A DNA stretch of 35,265 nt from Alphaproteobacteria bacterium (GTDB taxonomy: Bacteria; Pseudomonadota; Alphaproteobacteria; Sphingomonadales; Emcibacteraceae), in the NCBI GenBank assembly GCA_020446675.1, contig JAGREE010000041.1:1-35265 (forward strand), given 5' to 3'. Under the pieces are notes generated by a model. That model worked only from the letters and a program-made list of their open reading frames with translations. It did not search any database and was not told where the DNA came from. Both the position numbers and the translations under genes were made by a program. Below, piece by piece: positions 17,435 through 27,224 of the stretch (the stretch's first letter is position 1; every line of letters starts with the position of its first letter).

Positions 17435-18121
17435 TTAGAAAAAAGCAGCGACCCTGAAAACAACCCCTGAATCTGAACGCCTGCCGACGACATTTGTATC
17501 AACATAGGATATACCAAGTTCAAATTTATCAAAAGTAACACTCGTGCCTAGTCGCCAGTCCCATTTATTGTTCCCAAAAAATCCGTCCTCATATCCCAGA
17601 TGAAAATTTAGCGAAAAAGGTGTGTTGGGAACTTGTGCCCTGGTTTCATTATATAAATAAATATTATCCTGACTGCCATTATTACTCTGACTTGGCATAT
17701 AGGAAATGCCCAATGTGCTTGTCAACAAGCCAAAATCTACGCCGGCGGAACCATATGTTTCAAAATAAGTGGCATTATTCCCCCCCGGATAAACATACGC
17801 CGTGGCGCCAATATCATAAATTATGCCATGAGATTCCCTGCTATATCCGGCATAAAAATTGGTCTCAACATCTGCACCACGAAAATTAGAAACGTTGGAT
17901 GCCCAGGCTCCGGTATAAATACCATTATCAGCAAACCAGTCTATACCCCCTTGAACGGCAACATCATTATTGGATTTGGAAACGCCGCGAAAACGATAAT
18001 CACTAAGTAGAGATGCATTAAAAGCCAGCTCCCCACCCAGAAGACGTGTTTGCGCCTGACCGATGGCAGGAAGCAGAACGGTCAAACAGAGCAGATTTAA
18101 TATTATTTTCTTTAGTGTCAT
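17435..18121 (-). CDS. TorF-type putative outer-membrane porin (TIGR02001-like)
   Basis: This 228-residue outer-membrane beta-barrel candidate has a signal peptide of about 22 residues (ending AIGQA). The family motif follows as LAFNASLLSDYRFRGVSKSNNDVAVQGGIDW, then alternating beta strands rich in Gly, Tyr and Asn, and a C-terminal Phe (RVAAFF), as expected for barrel insertion. Proteobacterial members are annotated as TorF porins, but few have known cargo. The ATG is preceded by a strong AAAGGAG. It follows the M23 peptidase gene on the same strand after 37 bases. Confidence 0.85.
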   Translation of the reverse strand: MTLKKIILNLLCLTVLLPAIGQAQTRLLGGELAFNASLLSDYRFRGVSKSNNDVAVQGGIDWFADNGIYTGAWASNVSNFRGADVETNFYAGYSRESHGIIYDIGATAYVYPGGNNATYFETYGSAGVDFGLLTSTLGISYMPSQSNNGSQDNIYLYNETRAQVPNTPFSLNFHLGYEDGFFGNNKWDWRLGTSVTFDKFELGISYVDTNVVGRRSDSGVVFRVAAFF

Positions 18122-18158
18122 TAAATACTCCTTTAAAAATTTAAACGTTCAACTGTCA

Positions 18159-18968
18159 TTATTCAATTCCAATTGCCACGCCCGCGTTAAGGCGCACTTT
18201 AAACCAATTCATCCCCCAGTGGAGATGAGGACCTGTGGCCCGTCCAGACATGCCAACAGTCCCAATTGGATCCCCTTGTTTTACCATATCGCCCTGCTTT
18301 ACCATTGTTTTCTCCATATGGGCATAAACACTGCTCAGGCCATGTCCGTGGTCAATAATCATGGTGTTTCCGGTCAGATACTGATCACTTACAAGGGTCA
18401 CTTTGCCCCCTAACGGTGCCACTATTAACGCACCCTGTCCCGGTGCAATATCAAGTCCTGTGTGTGGGCTTCTTGGTTCACCGTTTAGAACCCTATGCGA
18501 TCCAAACCGACCACTTATTCTTCCTTTGACAGGCCAGATCATCTGTTCCCTGAAATTCTCAAGATTACTGTCCGTTTCGCGCGCAGCACGAACGTCTGCT
18601 GCGTCTTTTGCTATCCGGTCTTGGACGTCTTTGGGCGGTGCAACATATTTTGGTGGAAGCCCGGTAATTTCCTCGACTTCATAATCATGGGGCTCAACAT
18701 CAAGATGGTACATAGTAAACCCGCCACTCTTGTGATCAACACGGATATTCGCAACTTTCTTATATTGCCAGTCAAGTCCAATAACAAAATATCCATCCGG
18801 GTCCGTTTTAATAGTCTCCCCCTGGAATGTTACTTTATCGCCTGGCGATACATTGCCAACATAATATCCCCCCTGTTTTAGGGGTTCTTTAATGCCCAAA
18901 TCATTTTCGGCATAACATACTATATTGGTCAGCATAAATAAGATGCCTGCCAGAAATAATTGCTTCAT
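18159..18968 (-). CDS. Secreted M23 family (LytM-type) zinc metallopeptidase
   Basis: This 269-residue periplasmic peptidase probably cuts peptidoglycan cross-links. A signal peptide spans about 1-20 (ending CYA). A beta-rich N-terminal region (about 25-100) includes PGDKVTFQGETIKTDPDGYF, and a short linker follows. The LytM domain (about 145-265) has HTGLD (His169, Asp173), His217 in VYAHM, and HLHW (His248, His250). All zinc ligands and the catalytic His are present, so it should be active rather than a regulatory degenerate LytM. Its ATG overlaps the xseA stop by 4 bases (ATGA), so it is translated with xseA, although the two have no obvious shared role. Confidence 0.92.
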   Translation of the reverse strand: MKQLFLAGILFMLTNIVCYAENDLGIKEPLKQGGYYVGNVSPGDKVTFQGETIKTDPDGYFVIGLDWQYKKVANIRVDHKSGGFTMYHLDVEPHDYEVEEITGLPPKYVAPPKDVQDRIAKDAADVRAARETDSNLENFREQMIWPVKGRISGRFGSHRVLNGEPRSPHTGLDIAPGQGALIVAPLGGKVTLVSDQYLTGNTMIIDHGHGLSSVYAHMEKTMVKQGDMVKQGDPIGTVGMSGRATGPHLHWGMNWFKVRLNAGVAIGIE

Positions 18969-20398
18969 AACAATCGCCCCTGTGCATTCTCGTCTGTCTT
19001 TTTCTTCTTGTTTACTGTCTTCGCTTTGCCGCCAGTGGCCATTACATCAATATTTCCATCCCTGAATTCAATTGCCAGGCGGTCCCCTGTTACTATATTT
19101 TTGCCATCGCTAAGGGCTTTGCCCTGTTCATTTCTGATAACAGCAAATCCCCTTTCCAGAACTTTCTGATAACTTAAACTTTCAAGTAGCCTGGCGGGGT
19201 TCTGATATTCAGTGCGCCGTTGGTTCAAAAAATTTGATATGGCCCTGTTCATTCGTTCGTCTGTGGTTTTTATCTTTTCATCAGCTCGTTTTATTTCTGA
19301 TTTTAAAGTCTCTGGTCGCAAAAGACTCTTTATTCTTTCCAGTCTGAAGGCTTGCCGCTCAACACTGACCTTTAGCGCTCGGGGCATTCGTTCGCTCAGC
19401 TCATCAAACCGCTGTGAAGCCAAACTAAGCAATTCAGAAGGTTTCGGCAAACCGCGGCCAAGCCCTTCAACTTTTTGTTCGAGATTATTTATATATCTTC
19501 TTGTGGCTTTTTCAAGGCGCAGGTCGAAGTCCCTTACCGTATATACCAAATCATCCCGGACCGGAACGGCCCGTTCTGCGGCGGCCGTAGGGGTAGGTGA
19601 ACGGAAATCAGAAACATAATCAATAAGCGTGGTATCTGTTTCGTGACCAACGGCTGAAATCAGTGGAATTTCTGATCTGGCAACCGCGCGGATCACCTCT
19701 TCTTCATTAAAACACCAGAGATCTTCGAGGCTGCCGCCTCCACGCGCAACAATCAGCACATCCGGCTTCGGAATTGATCCATTTTCATCAAGGGCATTAA
19801 AGCCGTCAATGGCCTCTGCAATCTGTTTTGAGGCCCCTTCCCCCTGCACGAGTACCGGCCAAACCAAAACATGACGTGGGAACCGGTCCGAAAGACGGTG
19901 AAGAATATCACGGATAACAGACCCGGTTGGTGACGTCACGACGCCAATAACTTTAGGCAGGTAAGGAATAGGAAGTTTACGGTTCTGGTCAAATAACCCT
20001 TCGGCCGCAAGCTCTTTTTTACGCTTTTCCAGCAGCGCCATCAGCGCTCCTTCCCCGGCGACCTCCATATTTTCAATGACGATCTGATATTTTGACCGGC
20101 CCGGATAGGTAGTCAGCTTACCTGTGGCAACAACCTCAAGCCCGTCTTCCGGCCGAAAAGTAAGCCTGCCCGCAACCCCTTTCCACATCACGGCATCAAT
20201 CACCGAGTTATCATCCTTTAGATTTAAATAAAGATGACCGGAAGCAGCCCTTTTAAGACCGGAAATTTCACCTCTTAATTTTACATATCCAAACTGGTCT
20301 TCAACGGTGCGTTTCAATGCAAGGCTGAGTTCAGTTACTGAATATTCTTTTGCATTACTATTTGTAACTTCATTATTAAATGGATAATCGCTCATCAT
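18965..20398 (-). CDS. xseA: Exodeoxyribonuclease VII large subunit
   Basis: This is the large subunit of ExoVII, which degrades single-stranded DNA to oligonucleotides from either end. The protein has 477 residues. An N-terminal OB fold covers about 20-115, including YVKLRGEISGLKRAASGHLYLNLKD. The nuclease region contains GVVTSPTGSVIRDI (about 152-165) and VARGGGSLEDLWCFNEE (217-233), with HETDTTLIDYVSD after it. The C-terminal third is helical and basic, ending in a Lys-rich tail. Two adjacent ATG codons begin the gene at 20398. It is divergent from purD across 81 bases. The small subunit gene xseB is not in the window. Confidence 0.95.
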   Translation of the reverse strand: MMSDYPFNNEVTNSNAKEYSVTELSLALKRTVEDQFGYVKLRGEISGLKRAASGHLYLNLKDDNSVIDAVMWKGVAGRLTFRPEDGLEVVATGKLTTYPGRSKYQIVIENMEVAGEGALMALLEKRKKELAAEGLFDQNRKLPIPYLPKVIGVVTSPTGSVIRDILHRLSDRFPRHVLVWPVLVQGEGASKQIAEAIDGFNALDENGSIPKPDVLIVARGGGSLEDLWCFNEEEVIRAVARSEIPLISAVGHETDTTLIDYVSDFRSPTPTAAAERAVPVRDDLVYTVRDFDLRLEKATRRYINNLEQKVEGLGRGLPKPSELLSLASQRFDELSERMPRALKVSVERQAFRLERIKSLLRPETLKSEIKRADEKIKTTDERMNRAISNFLNQRRTEYQNPARLLESLSYQKVLERGFAVIRNEQGKALSDGKNIVTGDRLAIEFRDGNIDVMATGGKAKTVNKKKKTDENAQGRLL

Positions 20399-20479
20399 TC
20401 TTCATTTTCAGTATTGCCGACTTGCTTCTCATGGTCGCTATGATACAAGAGAGAAAAAGAATTAAAAAGGAAATTACTC

Positions 20480-21757
20480 ATGAATATTTTAGTCATTGGT
20501 TCTGGCGGACGCGAACATTCACTAACCTGGAAAATCGCACAGTCCCCACTTCTTGATGAACTTTATGTTGCACCGGGCAATGGTGGCATGGGGGATCTTG
20601 CCACACTCGTTAATCTGGATGCCGATAATCATGATGATGTTATTACCTTTTGCCGTGAGAAAAATATAAATTTTGTTGTTATTGGTCCAGAAGCACCTCT
20701 CGTTGGCGGCCTTGCCGACCGCCTTGTTGAAGAAAATATTAAAGTCTTCGGCCCCAGTGCTAAAGCCGCCGCACTTGAAGGGTCCAAAGGATTTACCAAG
20801 GATCTTTGTGCAAAATATAATATTCCAACCGCTGCTTATGGGCGCTTCAGCGAAGCAGAAAAGGCCAAAAAATTTGCCGCAGCAAATGGCGCTCCAATCG
20901 TCATTAAGGCCGACGGACTTGCTGCCGGAAAAGGGGTCATTATTGCTGAAAGCTTAGATCAGGCCAACGATGCAATTGATGATATACTCGGTGGTCAGTT
21001 CGGCAGCGCTGGTGCTGAACTTGTTGTTGAAGAATTTCTTACCGGTGAGGAAGCAAGCTTTTTTGTCCTCACCGACGGTAAAAATATTCTGCCATTTGGC
21101 ACGGCGCAGGACCATAAACGAGTTGGCGAAGGCGACACCGGCCCCAATACCGGCGGTATGGGCGCTTATTCCCCGGCACCTGTGATGGATAAAAATATGA
21201 TATCCCGAACCATTGATGAAATTATTTTGCCAACTGTGAAGGGCATGGCCGCCGAAGGCCGTCCCTTTAAAGGGGTTCTTTTTGCCGGACTGATGATAAC
21301 CAATAAAGGGCCAGAACTGATCGAATATAACGTCCGGTTTGGTGACCCTGAATGTCAGTGCCTGATGATGCGTCTTGAAAGTGATATTGTCCCGCTTTTA
21401 ATTGCCTGTGCCGACGGAACACTTGATCAAATGAATGCCAACTGGTCTGACCAGGTATCATTAAATGTCGTGATGGCGGCAAAAGGATACCCGGGAGGTT
21501 ATGAGAAAAATACGGAAATAAAAAATCTGGATGCTGCGGGGTCTGCAGAAAATATTATGATTTTCCATGCCGGCACAAAAAAAAGTGGCGATAAAATACT
21601 TGCCACCGGCGGCCGGGTCCTCAATATCACTTCGCTTGCAGCCACCGTAACAGAGGCAAAACGAGCCGCCTATGCAGCGCTTGATAAGATAAACTGGCCC
21701 GAAGGATTCTGCCGCCGTGATATCGGATGGCGCGCAATTGAACGCGAGAAAGAATAA
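20480..21757 (+). CDS. purD: Phosphoribosylamine--glycine ligase (GAR synthetase)
   Basis: This ATP-grasp enzyme joins phosphoribosylamine to glycine in the second step of purine synthesis. Its 425 residues are the usual length. Visible features are the N-terminal [15 protein letters not shown], the ATP loop [13 protein letters not shown] (141-153), and the signature [23 protein letters not shown] (210-232, including the metal and substrate region). AAAGGAAA precedes the ATG. It converges on mscS with just 8 bases between stops and no hairpin there. Confidence 0.97.
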   Translation: MNILVIGSGGREHSLTWKIAQSPLLDELYVAPGNGGMGDLATLVNLDADNHDDVITFCREKNINFVVIGPEAPLVGGLADRLVEENIKVFGPSAKAAALEGSKGFTKDLCAKYNIPTAAYGRFSEAEKAKKFAAANGAPIVIKADGLAAGKGVIIAESLDQANDAIDDILGGQFGSAGAELVVEEFLTGEEASFFVLTDGKNILPFGTAQDHKRVGEGDTGPNTGGMGAYSPAPVMDKNMISRTIDEIILPTVKGMAAEGRPFKGVLFAGLMITNKGPELIEYNVRFGDPECQCLMMRLESDIVPLLIACADGTLDQMNANWSDQVSLNVVMAAKGYPGGYEKNTEIKNLDAAGSAENIMIFHAGTKKSGDKILATGGRVLNITSLAATVTEAKRAAYAALDKINWPEGFCRRDIGWRAIEREKE

Positions 21758-21765
21758 GCGAATAA

Positions 21766-23082
21766 TTAAAGTAAATCGCTATCACGCGTTTTATTGGATA
21801 CAATATGAATATCCCTCTGCGGATAGGGAAATTCGATACCGTTTGCATTAAATTTATGCCAGATTTTCAAATAAACCTCGCTGGCAATATTGGTCACACC
21901 ATTTTCACTGTCCCTGATCCACATTCTTAACTCCAGATCAACGCCGTTATCACCAAACCCTTTGACCAAAGCCCGCGCTGCCGGGTTTTTAATAACACGT
22001 GGCGATTCAGCCGCGGCTTCAAGCATCAGATCCATCGCCTTCTCAATGTCACTGTTATAGGACACATTAAGCGGTAAATGACGGCGGACTTTTTTATCCG
22101 AAAATGTCCAGTTGATAACAGGTTGGGTAATAATATCCTCATTCGGCACCAGATGCTCACGCCCGTCCCGGGATATGACCGATGTATAACGAGCAGCAAG
22201 TTTGTTTATCCGTCCGTATGTTCCTGATATTTCAATCACGTCTCCGGGTTTTATGGATTTATCAAGCAATAGAATAACACCGCTGATAAAGTTTGAAACA
22301 ACCTTCTGAAGACCGAAACCAAGACCAACACCAATTGCACCACCAAAGACCGCTAATGCTGTCAGATCAATCCCCATACTTGAAATCGCAAAAAGAAAAG
22401 CAATAACAACAAGAAAGATAGAGGACAGTTTACCCAAAAGAACGCGGGCAGAAGGTGTCACGTTTGGGGCATCACGCAACTTAGCTTCAATAACGCTTGA
22501 AAGAAATAAGGCTCCCCAGATCAGGACAACCATTGTTGCCAGACCGGTTATAATGGAAAGGATACTGATTGTCGTCGTACCGAAGGTAAAAGTTGTTGTG
22601 GAGAGAAAATTTATAAAATCATCCAATAATCCGAAAATATTCAGGATCACCATCGTCCAGGCAACAATGCGAATAATTTTTGAGATCGTTTCACTTTCGA
22701 TCATCAACGTGACCCAGGTAATGACAATCCACAATATGATGAGGCTTGTCGCCAGTCTCAGTAAAATAATTGGGCCATTTAAACTAACCGAAACCTGCCA
22801 TGCGCTAAAAACAAGTATGCACCATAATAGTGGCAGATATAACGCTTTCAGAAATTTTTCAATTTTCTGATAAATTGTTTTTTCGTGGAATACTTTATGC
22901 ACAAATGGTGAAAAAGCTCTTGCAGCAAAGTAACTTAATAAAAATAATACAAATATAATACCAAGCTGAATAAGACTTTCAAATGACAGCAGATTAACCT
23001 TCAGCCAATTTAGTATCAAAGTATAATACTGATTGATTAAAGCAATTAATTCATCCATGGACAAATGTGGTGTGTTATTCAT
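21766..23082 (-). CDS. MscS family mechanosensitive ion channel
   Basis: This 438-residue inner-membrane channel opens under membrane tension to release solutes on osmotic downshift. About six to seven hydrophobic segments precede the pore helix (about 240-273, ALAVFGGAIGVGLGFGLQKV then VSNFISGVILLLD), with the Gly/Ala packing typical of MscS TM3. The cytoplasmic beta domain follows, with KPGDVIEISGTYGRINKLAARYT and LVPNEDIITQPVINWTFSD. It has more membrane segments than E. coli MscS (three), resembling the larger YnaI/YbdG class. Its ATG directly abuts the tadA stop (TGA-ATG), so it is co-translated with tadA. Confidence 0.92.
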   Translation of the reverse strand: MNNTPHLSMDELIALINQYYTLILNWLKVNLLSFESLIQLGIIFVLFLLSYFAARAFSPFVHKVFHEKTIYQKIEKFLKALYLPLLWCILVFSAWQVSVSLNGPIILLRLATSLIILWIVITWVTLMIESETISKIIRIVAWTMVILNIFGLLDDFINFLSTTTFTFGTTTISILSIITGLATMVVLIWGALFLSSVIEAKLRDAPNVTPSARVLLGKLSSIFLVVIAFLFAISSMGIDLTALAVFGGAIGVGLGFGLQKVVSNFISGVILLLDKSIKPGDVIEISGTYGRINKLAARYTSVISRDGREHLVPNEDIITQPVINWTFSDKKVRRHLPLNVSYNSDIEKAMDLMLEAAAESPRVIKNPAARALVKGFGDNGVDLELRMWIRDSENGVTNIASEVYLKIWHKFNANGIEFPYPQRDIHIVSNKTRDSDLL

Positions 23083-23541
23083 TCACCTGCGATCCTTAAA
23101 AAAATCCTGTAATAACCTTGCTGAAGGCTCCGTCATTATATGACCATAAACTTCGGGTTTATGATGACAGCTTTTTGCATTAAATACAATTGCTCCATTC
23201 TCAACACCGCCCCCTTTTTTATCTTCAGCTGCAAAATAAAGCCGGCGGATTCTGGCAAATGATATCGCTTGTGCACACATGGGACATGGTTCCAGCGTTA
23301 CATAAAGATCGCAATCTGTCAGCCTTTCACTTTCCATTACATGACAGGCTTCTCTTATCGCGAGAAGCTCTGCATGTGCTGTTGGATCTTTAAGTTCCAT
23401 AACCCGATTTGAAGTGGTCGATAAAATCTTGTCACTTGGCCCATGAACAATAACCGCGCCCACGGGCACTTCTCCACGCAGTGCCGCTTTTTTTGCTTCT
23501 TCGAGCGCTAGACTCATATGCATATTATCAAATAAGGACAT
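23083..23541 (-). CDS. tadA: tRNA adenosine(34) deaminase
   Basis: This zinc deaminase converts A34 to inosine in tRNA-Arg(ACG). The 152-residue protein carries HAE (His56-Ala-Glu58) and PCPMC (Cys86 and Cys89), the full zinc and proton-shuttle set. RGEVPVGAVIV and the ISFARIRRLYFAAED stretch are TadA-like. No clear Shine-Dalgarno is visible before the ATG at 23541; ATGs at residues 7 and 9 also lack one. It is divergent from rluB-rsmD, a common alphaproteobacterial arrangement, and upstream of mscS with no gap. Confidence 0.94.
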   Translation of the reverse strand: MSLFDNMHMSLALEEAKKAALRGEVPVGAVIVHGPSDKILSTTSNRVMELKDPTAHAELLAIREACHVMESERLTDCDLYVTLEPCPMCAQAISFARIRRLYFAAEDKKGGGVENGAIVFNAKSCHHKPEVYGHIMTEPSARLLQDFFKDRR

Positions 23542-23617
23542 GTGGTAAGCTTGCTAAAGCGTTACAAAAAGGTCAAGCAAAGATTGCAATTTTAATAACT
23601 TCCCCTATGTTGAGAAA

Positions 23618-24535
23618 ATGACAAACGAAACAGATAAAAATAAAGGCGAGCGTATCGCCAAACTTCTCGCCCGCGCCGGTGTCGGCTCGCGCAGAGCCGT
23701 GGAACGTATGATCGAAGCCGGTATGGTCAAAATTAATGGCGAGACGATAAAAAGTCCAGCGTTTCTGATCACCTCAGTGGAAGGGATAACAGTTGATGGT
23801 CAGGTAGTAAAACCACCAGAAGCTCCCAGATTATGGCTATATCATAAACCCACAGGTCGCCTTACCACTTACTATGACCCGGAAGGGCGCCCAACAATTT
23901 TTGAGGCGCTGCCAGCAAATATGCCAAGGGTAATTTCGGTTGGAAGGCTTGATCTTAATACCGAAGGTCTTTTGTTGCTCACCAATGACGGCGCACTTGC
24001 AAGATGGCTTGAGCTTCCCTCAACTGGCTGGGTCAGATCTTACAGAGTGAGGGTCAATGGGCGTTTTCATCACAAAAGACTTGAGGAAATAACCAAAGGT
24101 GTCACCATTGACGAGGTTCAGTACCGTAAAGTGGAAGTTGATCTGGATGAACGAAAAGAAGGGGTCAATCAGTGGCTTACAATTAGTATCACTGAAGGTA
24201 AGAACCGTGAGGTTCGAAAACTCCTTGAATATGCGGGACTGACAGTCTCTCGACTGATCAGAACATCATACGGTCCATTTGAAATTAAAAATTTACAAAA
24301 AGGGAGCGTTGCAGAAGTTGCAAAAAGTGAAATGCTGATCAGTTGCCGCGATTATTTTAAAGATCAGGATGTCGAAATTCCCGACCCTAAAAAAGACAAA
24401 AAGAAACAGACAAAAGGAGACGGGTGGGCAAAGAGCAAGCCAAAGAAAAATGCCAAGCCCAAAAAAAGTCGGTCCAGACAAGAGGACAAAAGTGGAAAAA
24501 CCGCAATCAGAAAAAATAAACCCTTTAAAAAATGA
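23618..24535 (+). CDS. rluB: Ribosomal large-subunit pseudouridine synthase, RluB/RsuA family
   Basis: It isomerises uridine to pseudouridine in rRNA, most likely position 2605 of 23S rRNA as for RluB. The protein has 305 residues: an S4 RNA-binding domain at about 10-55 (RIAKLLARAGVGSRRAVERMIEAGMVKING), then the synthase domain with catalytic Asp112 in GRLDLNTEGLLLLTNDG and NREVRKLLEYAGLTVSRLIR. The last 50 or so residues are a lysine-rich tail, probably disordered and RNA-binding. The end overlaps the rsmD start by 4 bases (ATGA). The target site is inferred from the family. Confidence 0.9.
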   Translation: MTNETDKNKGERIAKLLARAGVGSRRAVERMIEAGMVKINGETIKSPAFLITSVEGITVDGQVVKPPEAPRLWLYHKPTGRLTTYYDPEGRPTIFEALPANMPRVISVGRLDLNTEGLLLLTNDGALARWLELPSTGWVRSYRVRVNGRFHHKRLEEITKGVTIDEVQYRKVEVDLDERKEGVNQWLTISITEGKNREVRKLLEYAGLTVSRLIRTSYGPFEIKNLQKGSVAEVAKSEMLISCRDYFKDQDVEIPDPKKDKKKQTKGDGWAKSKPKKNAKPKKSRSRQEDKSGKTAIRKNKPFKK

Positions 24536-25083
24536 GAATTATTGGCGGTACATATAGGGGAAAAAAACTTATTACCCCAGTGGATGATCTAATCAGACCG
24601 ACAACAGACCGGATGAGGGAAACCCTTTTTAACATGCTTGAACATGGAAATGGTCCCGGAATAAGAGGGTCAAAAATCCTTGATCTGTTTGCCGGAACCG
24701 GTGCGCTTGGAATTGAAGCATTATCCCGTGGGGCGGCGCATGTTACTTTTGTTGATAATAATAGCCGTTCCATGAAACTGATAAAACAAAATACTGACTT
24801 AATAAAAAGTTCTGAAAACGCCAGTTTTATTGTAGCCGATGCGGTTAAGTTTAAATATCCGGGGACTGTCTATGATGTTGTTTTTATTGATCCACCATAC
24901 CGTAAAAACCTGGTCACCCCTGCCTTAACCAACCTGCATGAAAAAGGGTTGCTTAATACGAATAGTATAGCCGTGATTGAATATGGCTCGGACGAGGAAA
25001 TTGATTTTACCCTTCATTTCGGGGAAATAAAAAGCCGTAAAATGGGTGATGCAACATTTTCACTTCTTGAATATCTGGCTTAA
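24532..25083 (+). CDS. rsmD: 16S rRNA (guanine(966)-N(2))-methyltransferase
   Basis: This S-adenosylmethionine-dependent methyltransferase modifies G966 of 16S rRNA. Its 183 residues have the family start [28 protein letters not shown] (22-36), the cofactor-binding [13 protein letters not shown] (51-63) and the N2-guanine motif DPPY (120-123). Its ATG overlaps the rluB stop and its own stop overlaps the stop of mutL, which is read in the other direction, by 4 bases (25080-25083). Confidence 0.96.
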   Translation: MRIIGGTYRGKKLITPVDDLIRPTTDRMRETLFNMLEHGNGPGIRGSKILDLFAGTGALGIEALSRGAAHVTFVDNNSRSMKLIKQNTDLIKSSENASFIVADAVKFKYPGTVYDVVFIDPPYRKNLVTPALTNLHEKGLLNTNSIAVIEYGSDEEIDFTLHFGEIKSRKMGDATFSLLEYLA

Positions 25084-26927
25084 CGGCGCCCAAACAACCG
25101 TTCAACATCGCTTAGTTTAAGTTCCACATAAGTCGGACGCCCGTGATTGCATTGTCCGGAATGGGGCGTTCGCTCCATTTCACGCAGTAGTGCATTCATT
25201 TCAGCTGTCGTCATGCGCCGTCCAGCCCGAACGCTACCATGACACGCCATCGTGCTGCATACTTCTTCAAGTTTTTCTTTTAATGAAAGCGCCTGATCCA
25301 GTTCGGCAATCTCATCAGCCAGATCACGGATAAGTCCTTTAATATCTGTATCTCCAAGAAGCGCTGGCACTTCCCTCACGACCACCGCATCTTCACCAAA
25401 AATTTCCATAACAAGACCTAGTTTTTCAAGCTCCTGCTGGCGAGTCATTAGTCTTTCAACAGCGGATTGATCCAGTTCAACAATTTCAGGTAATAACAGA
25501 ACCTGGCTTGGTACATTTCCTTCAGCCATATGCTTTTTCATCCGCTCATAAACGAGCCGTTCATGTGCCGCATGCTGATCGACAATTATAATGCCTTTCT
25601 CAGTCTGGGAAATAATATAGGTTTCATGGAGCTGCCCCCTTGCCGCCCCAAGCGGATATTCAGATATATCCCGGTTATCACCGGTCATAGTATAAGCACT
25701 GGTTTCGGTTTCCAAAGCTTCGTTTCTGCCCATCGGTGGGGAGAATTTATTCGCCCCATCATTTAATGGCATATGAAAATCACGCGACGTTTCTGAAAGT
25801 GTATTTGAAATTCTCGCTGGTGGAATTTGGAAATGCTGCTGCCGGACATTTTGAAAAGGTGACGTCGGCCTTTGTTGCGAATGAAAAGCGCCAAGAGCGG
25901 CATTGGATACTGTTGTTGAGGCACGGTGTCCTGCTTCTGATAGGGCATGACGCAAAGCACCAACAATCAAGCCTCTTACGACACCACTTTCCCTAAACCG
26001 AACTTCCGCTTTTGCCGGATGGACATTCACATCCACCATATCTGTTGGCACTTCAAGAAAGAGCGCAAGTACCGGATGACGGTTGCGGGCAAGAAAATCC
26101 ATATATGCCCCCCGAACTGCTCCCTGCAAAAGTTTGTCCTTCACCGGACGCCCATTTACGAACAGATACTGATGCTGCGCATTCCCCCGGTTATATGTCG
26201 GTAGCCCAGCATAACCAGTCAGTTTTATATTTTCTCGTTCTGCATCAATTTTAAGGGCATTATCGGTAAATTCGGATCCCAGAATGGCCCCAAGTCGCCT
26301 TAAACGTTTATCCAGAAGTTCCCCCTGTGCCGCTGAAACCTGAAAAGCTTTCCTATCACCATCAAATAGTGAAAAAGCTACATCAGGATTGGCCATGCTT
26401 AGTCGTTTTATCACATCAAGCGTTTGTAAAAATTCTGTCCTGTCTGTTTTAAGAAATTTAAGACGTGCCGGTGTCGAATAAAACAGATCCTTTACTTCCA
26501 CAAACGATCCCTTATTCAGGGCTGTTGGTGTTACGTCTGATTTTTTGCCGGCCTCTATGTAAATTTTCCATGCATCTTTACTGTCATGGGCCCTGCTTTT
26601 GAATGAAAAACGGCTTACGGAAGCAATTGAGGGCAGCGCTTCACCACGAAATCCCATTGTAACAATATTTGAAAGATCATCTTCCTGTAATTTTGATGTC
26701 GCGTGTCGTTCTACCGCCAGTGCGAGTTCATCGCCCGTCATTCCATGACCATCATCGGAGACACTGATGAGTTTTCTTCCGCCATCAACCAAAACGACAT
26801 CAATATTTTTTGCGCCTGCATCAATTGCGTTCTCAACCAGTTCTTTTACAGCGCTGGCTGGCCGCTCTATTACCTCACCTGCGGCAATCTGATTTATAGT
26901 ATTTTCCGAAAGGAGCCGAATGCCCAC
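25080..26927 (-). CDS. mutL: DNA mismatch repair protein MutL, endonuclease-bearing type
   Basis: This GHKL ATPase links MutS to strand nicking in mismatch repair. The protein has 615 residues. The N-terminal ATPase is visible in [20 protein letters not shown] (Glu32, Asn33), DDGHGM (58-63) and [10 protein letters not shown] (92-101). A variable linker spans about 325-430. The C-terminal domain has DQHAxxExxxxE (Asp450, Glu456, Glu461), ACHGSVRAG (561-569) and QCNHGRPT (592-599), the endonuclease set found where MutH is absent. The start is GTG at 26927 with GGAG 8 bases upstream; the translated start [19 protein letters not shown] is the conserved one. It follows the small lipoprotein gene by 64 bases. 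Confidence 0.96.
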   Translation of the reverse strand: MGIRLLSENTINQIAAGEVIERPASAVKELVENAIDAGAKNIDVVLVDGGRKLISVSDDGHGMTGDELALAVERHATSKLQEDDLSNIVTMGFRGEALPSIASVSRFSFKSRAHDSKDAWKIYIEAGKKSDVTPTALNKGSFVEVKDLFYSTPARLKFLKTDRTEFLQTLDVIKRLSMANPDVAFSLFDGDRKAFQVSAAQGELLDKRLRRLGAILGSEFTDNALKIDAERENIKLTGYAGLPTYNRGNAQHQYLFVNGRPVKDKLLQGAVRGAYMDFLARNRHPVLALFLEVPTDMVDVNVHPAKAEVRFRESGVVRGLIVGALRHALSEAGHRASTTVSNAALGAFHSQQRPTSPFQNVRQQHFQIPPARISNTLSETSRDFHMPLNDGANKFSPPMGRNEALETETSAYTMTGDNRDISEYPLGAARGQLHETYIISQTEKGIIIVDQHAAHERLVYERMKKHMAEGNVPSQVLLLPEIVELDQSAVERLMTRQQELEKLGLVMEIFGEDAVVVREVPALLGDTDIKGLIRDLADEIAELDQALSLKEKLEEVCSTMACHGSVRAGRRMTTAEMNALLREMERTPHSGQCNHGRPTYVELKLSDVERLFGRR

Positions 26928-26935
26928 GCGTGCTA

Positions 26936-26939
26936 CTCC
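26936..26939 (-). promoter_or_regulatory. Shine-Dalgarno site supporting the GTG start of mutL
   Basis: GGAG on the minus strand lies 8 bases before GTG (26925-26927), and no in-frame ATG lies near the conserved N-terminus. Confidence 0.6.
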
Positions 26940-26991
26940 GTTTTTACTAATTAAGAGATACCCGACGCGAAAACTGATGCTTCAATTAGCA

Positions 26992-27219
26992 TTAATTTGA
27001 ACCAAATAAAGCGCGCTTTGCCAATTCCTGCGGATCGATAATTTCATCCAGATCAGAATCCGGTCCCCCAGGTGTCAGATAGAAGTCTGGTGGTAAAGCA
27101 AGTGGCGCATTTCTAAGCACCATATATTCATCCGGAACATGTTTATTTGAACATCCTGATACCAAGATTACAGCAGCTATTGAAGCCGTTATTAAAGTCG
27201 CTTTATTTATCTTCATCAT
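26992..27219 (-). CDS. Small lipoprotein, DUF3035-like
   Basis: This is a 75-residue predicted lipoprotein. A short basic start is followed by a hydrophobic stretch ending in the lipobox LVSGC (Cys23), so mature protein would be only about 52 residues. After it, PDEYMVLRNAPLALPPDFYLTPGG matches the alphaproteobacterial PDE(F/Y)xVxxxAPLxxPPxF motif that I associate with DUF3035. The usual proteins are longer, so this is a short version that keeps the motif and ends soon after it (LAKRALFGSN). It starts 5 bases after lspA, whose product would process its signal peptide. Function is unknown; the family has been placed near outer-membrane assembly genes. Confidence 0.8.
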   Translation of the reverse strand: MMKINKATLITASIAAVILVSGCSNKHVPDEYMVLRNAPLALPPDFYLTPGGPDSDLDEIIDPQELAKRALFGSN

Positions 27220-27224
27220 AGATT

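Noticed and set aside
19212..19619. 135-codon open frame antisense to xseA
   Set aside because: Fully within xseA; Ser/Arg/Phe-rich translation with no motif and no ribosome site.
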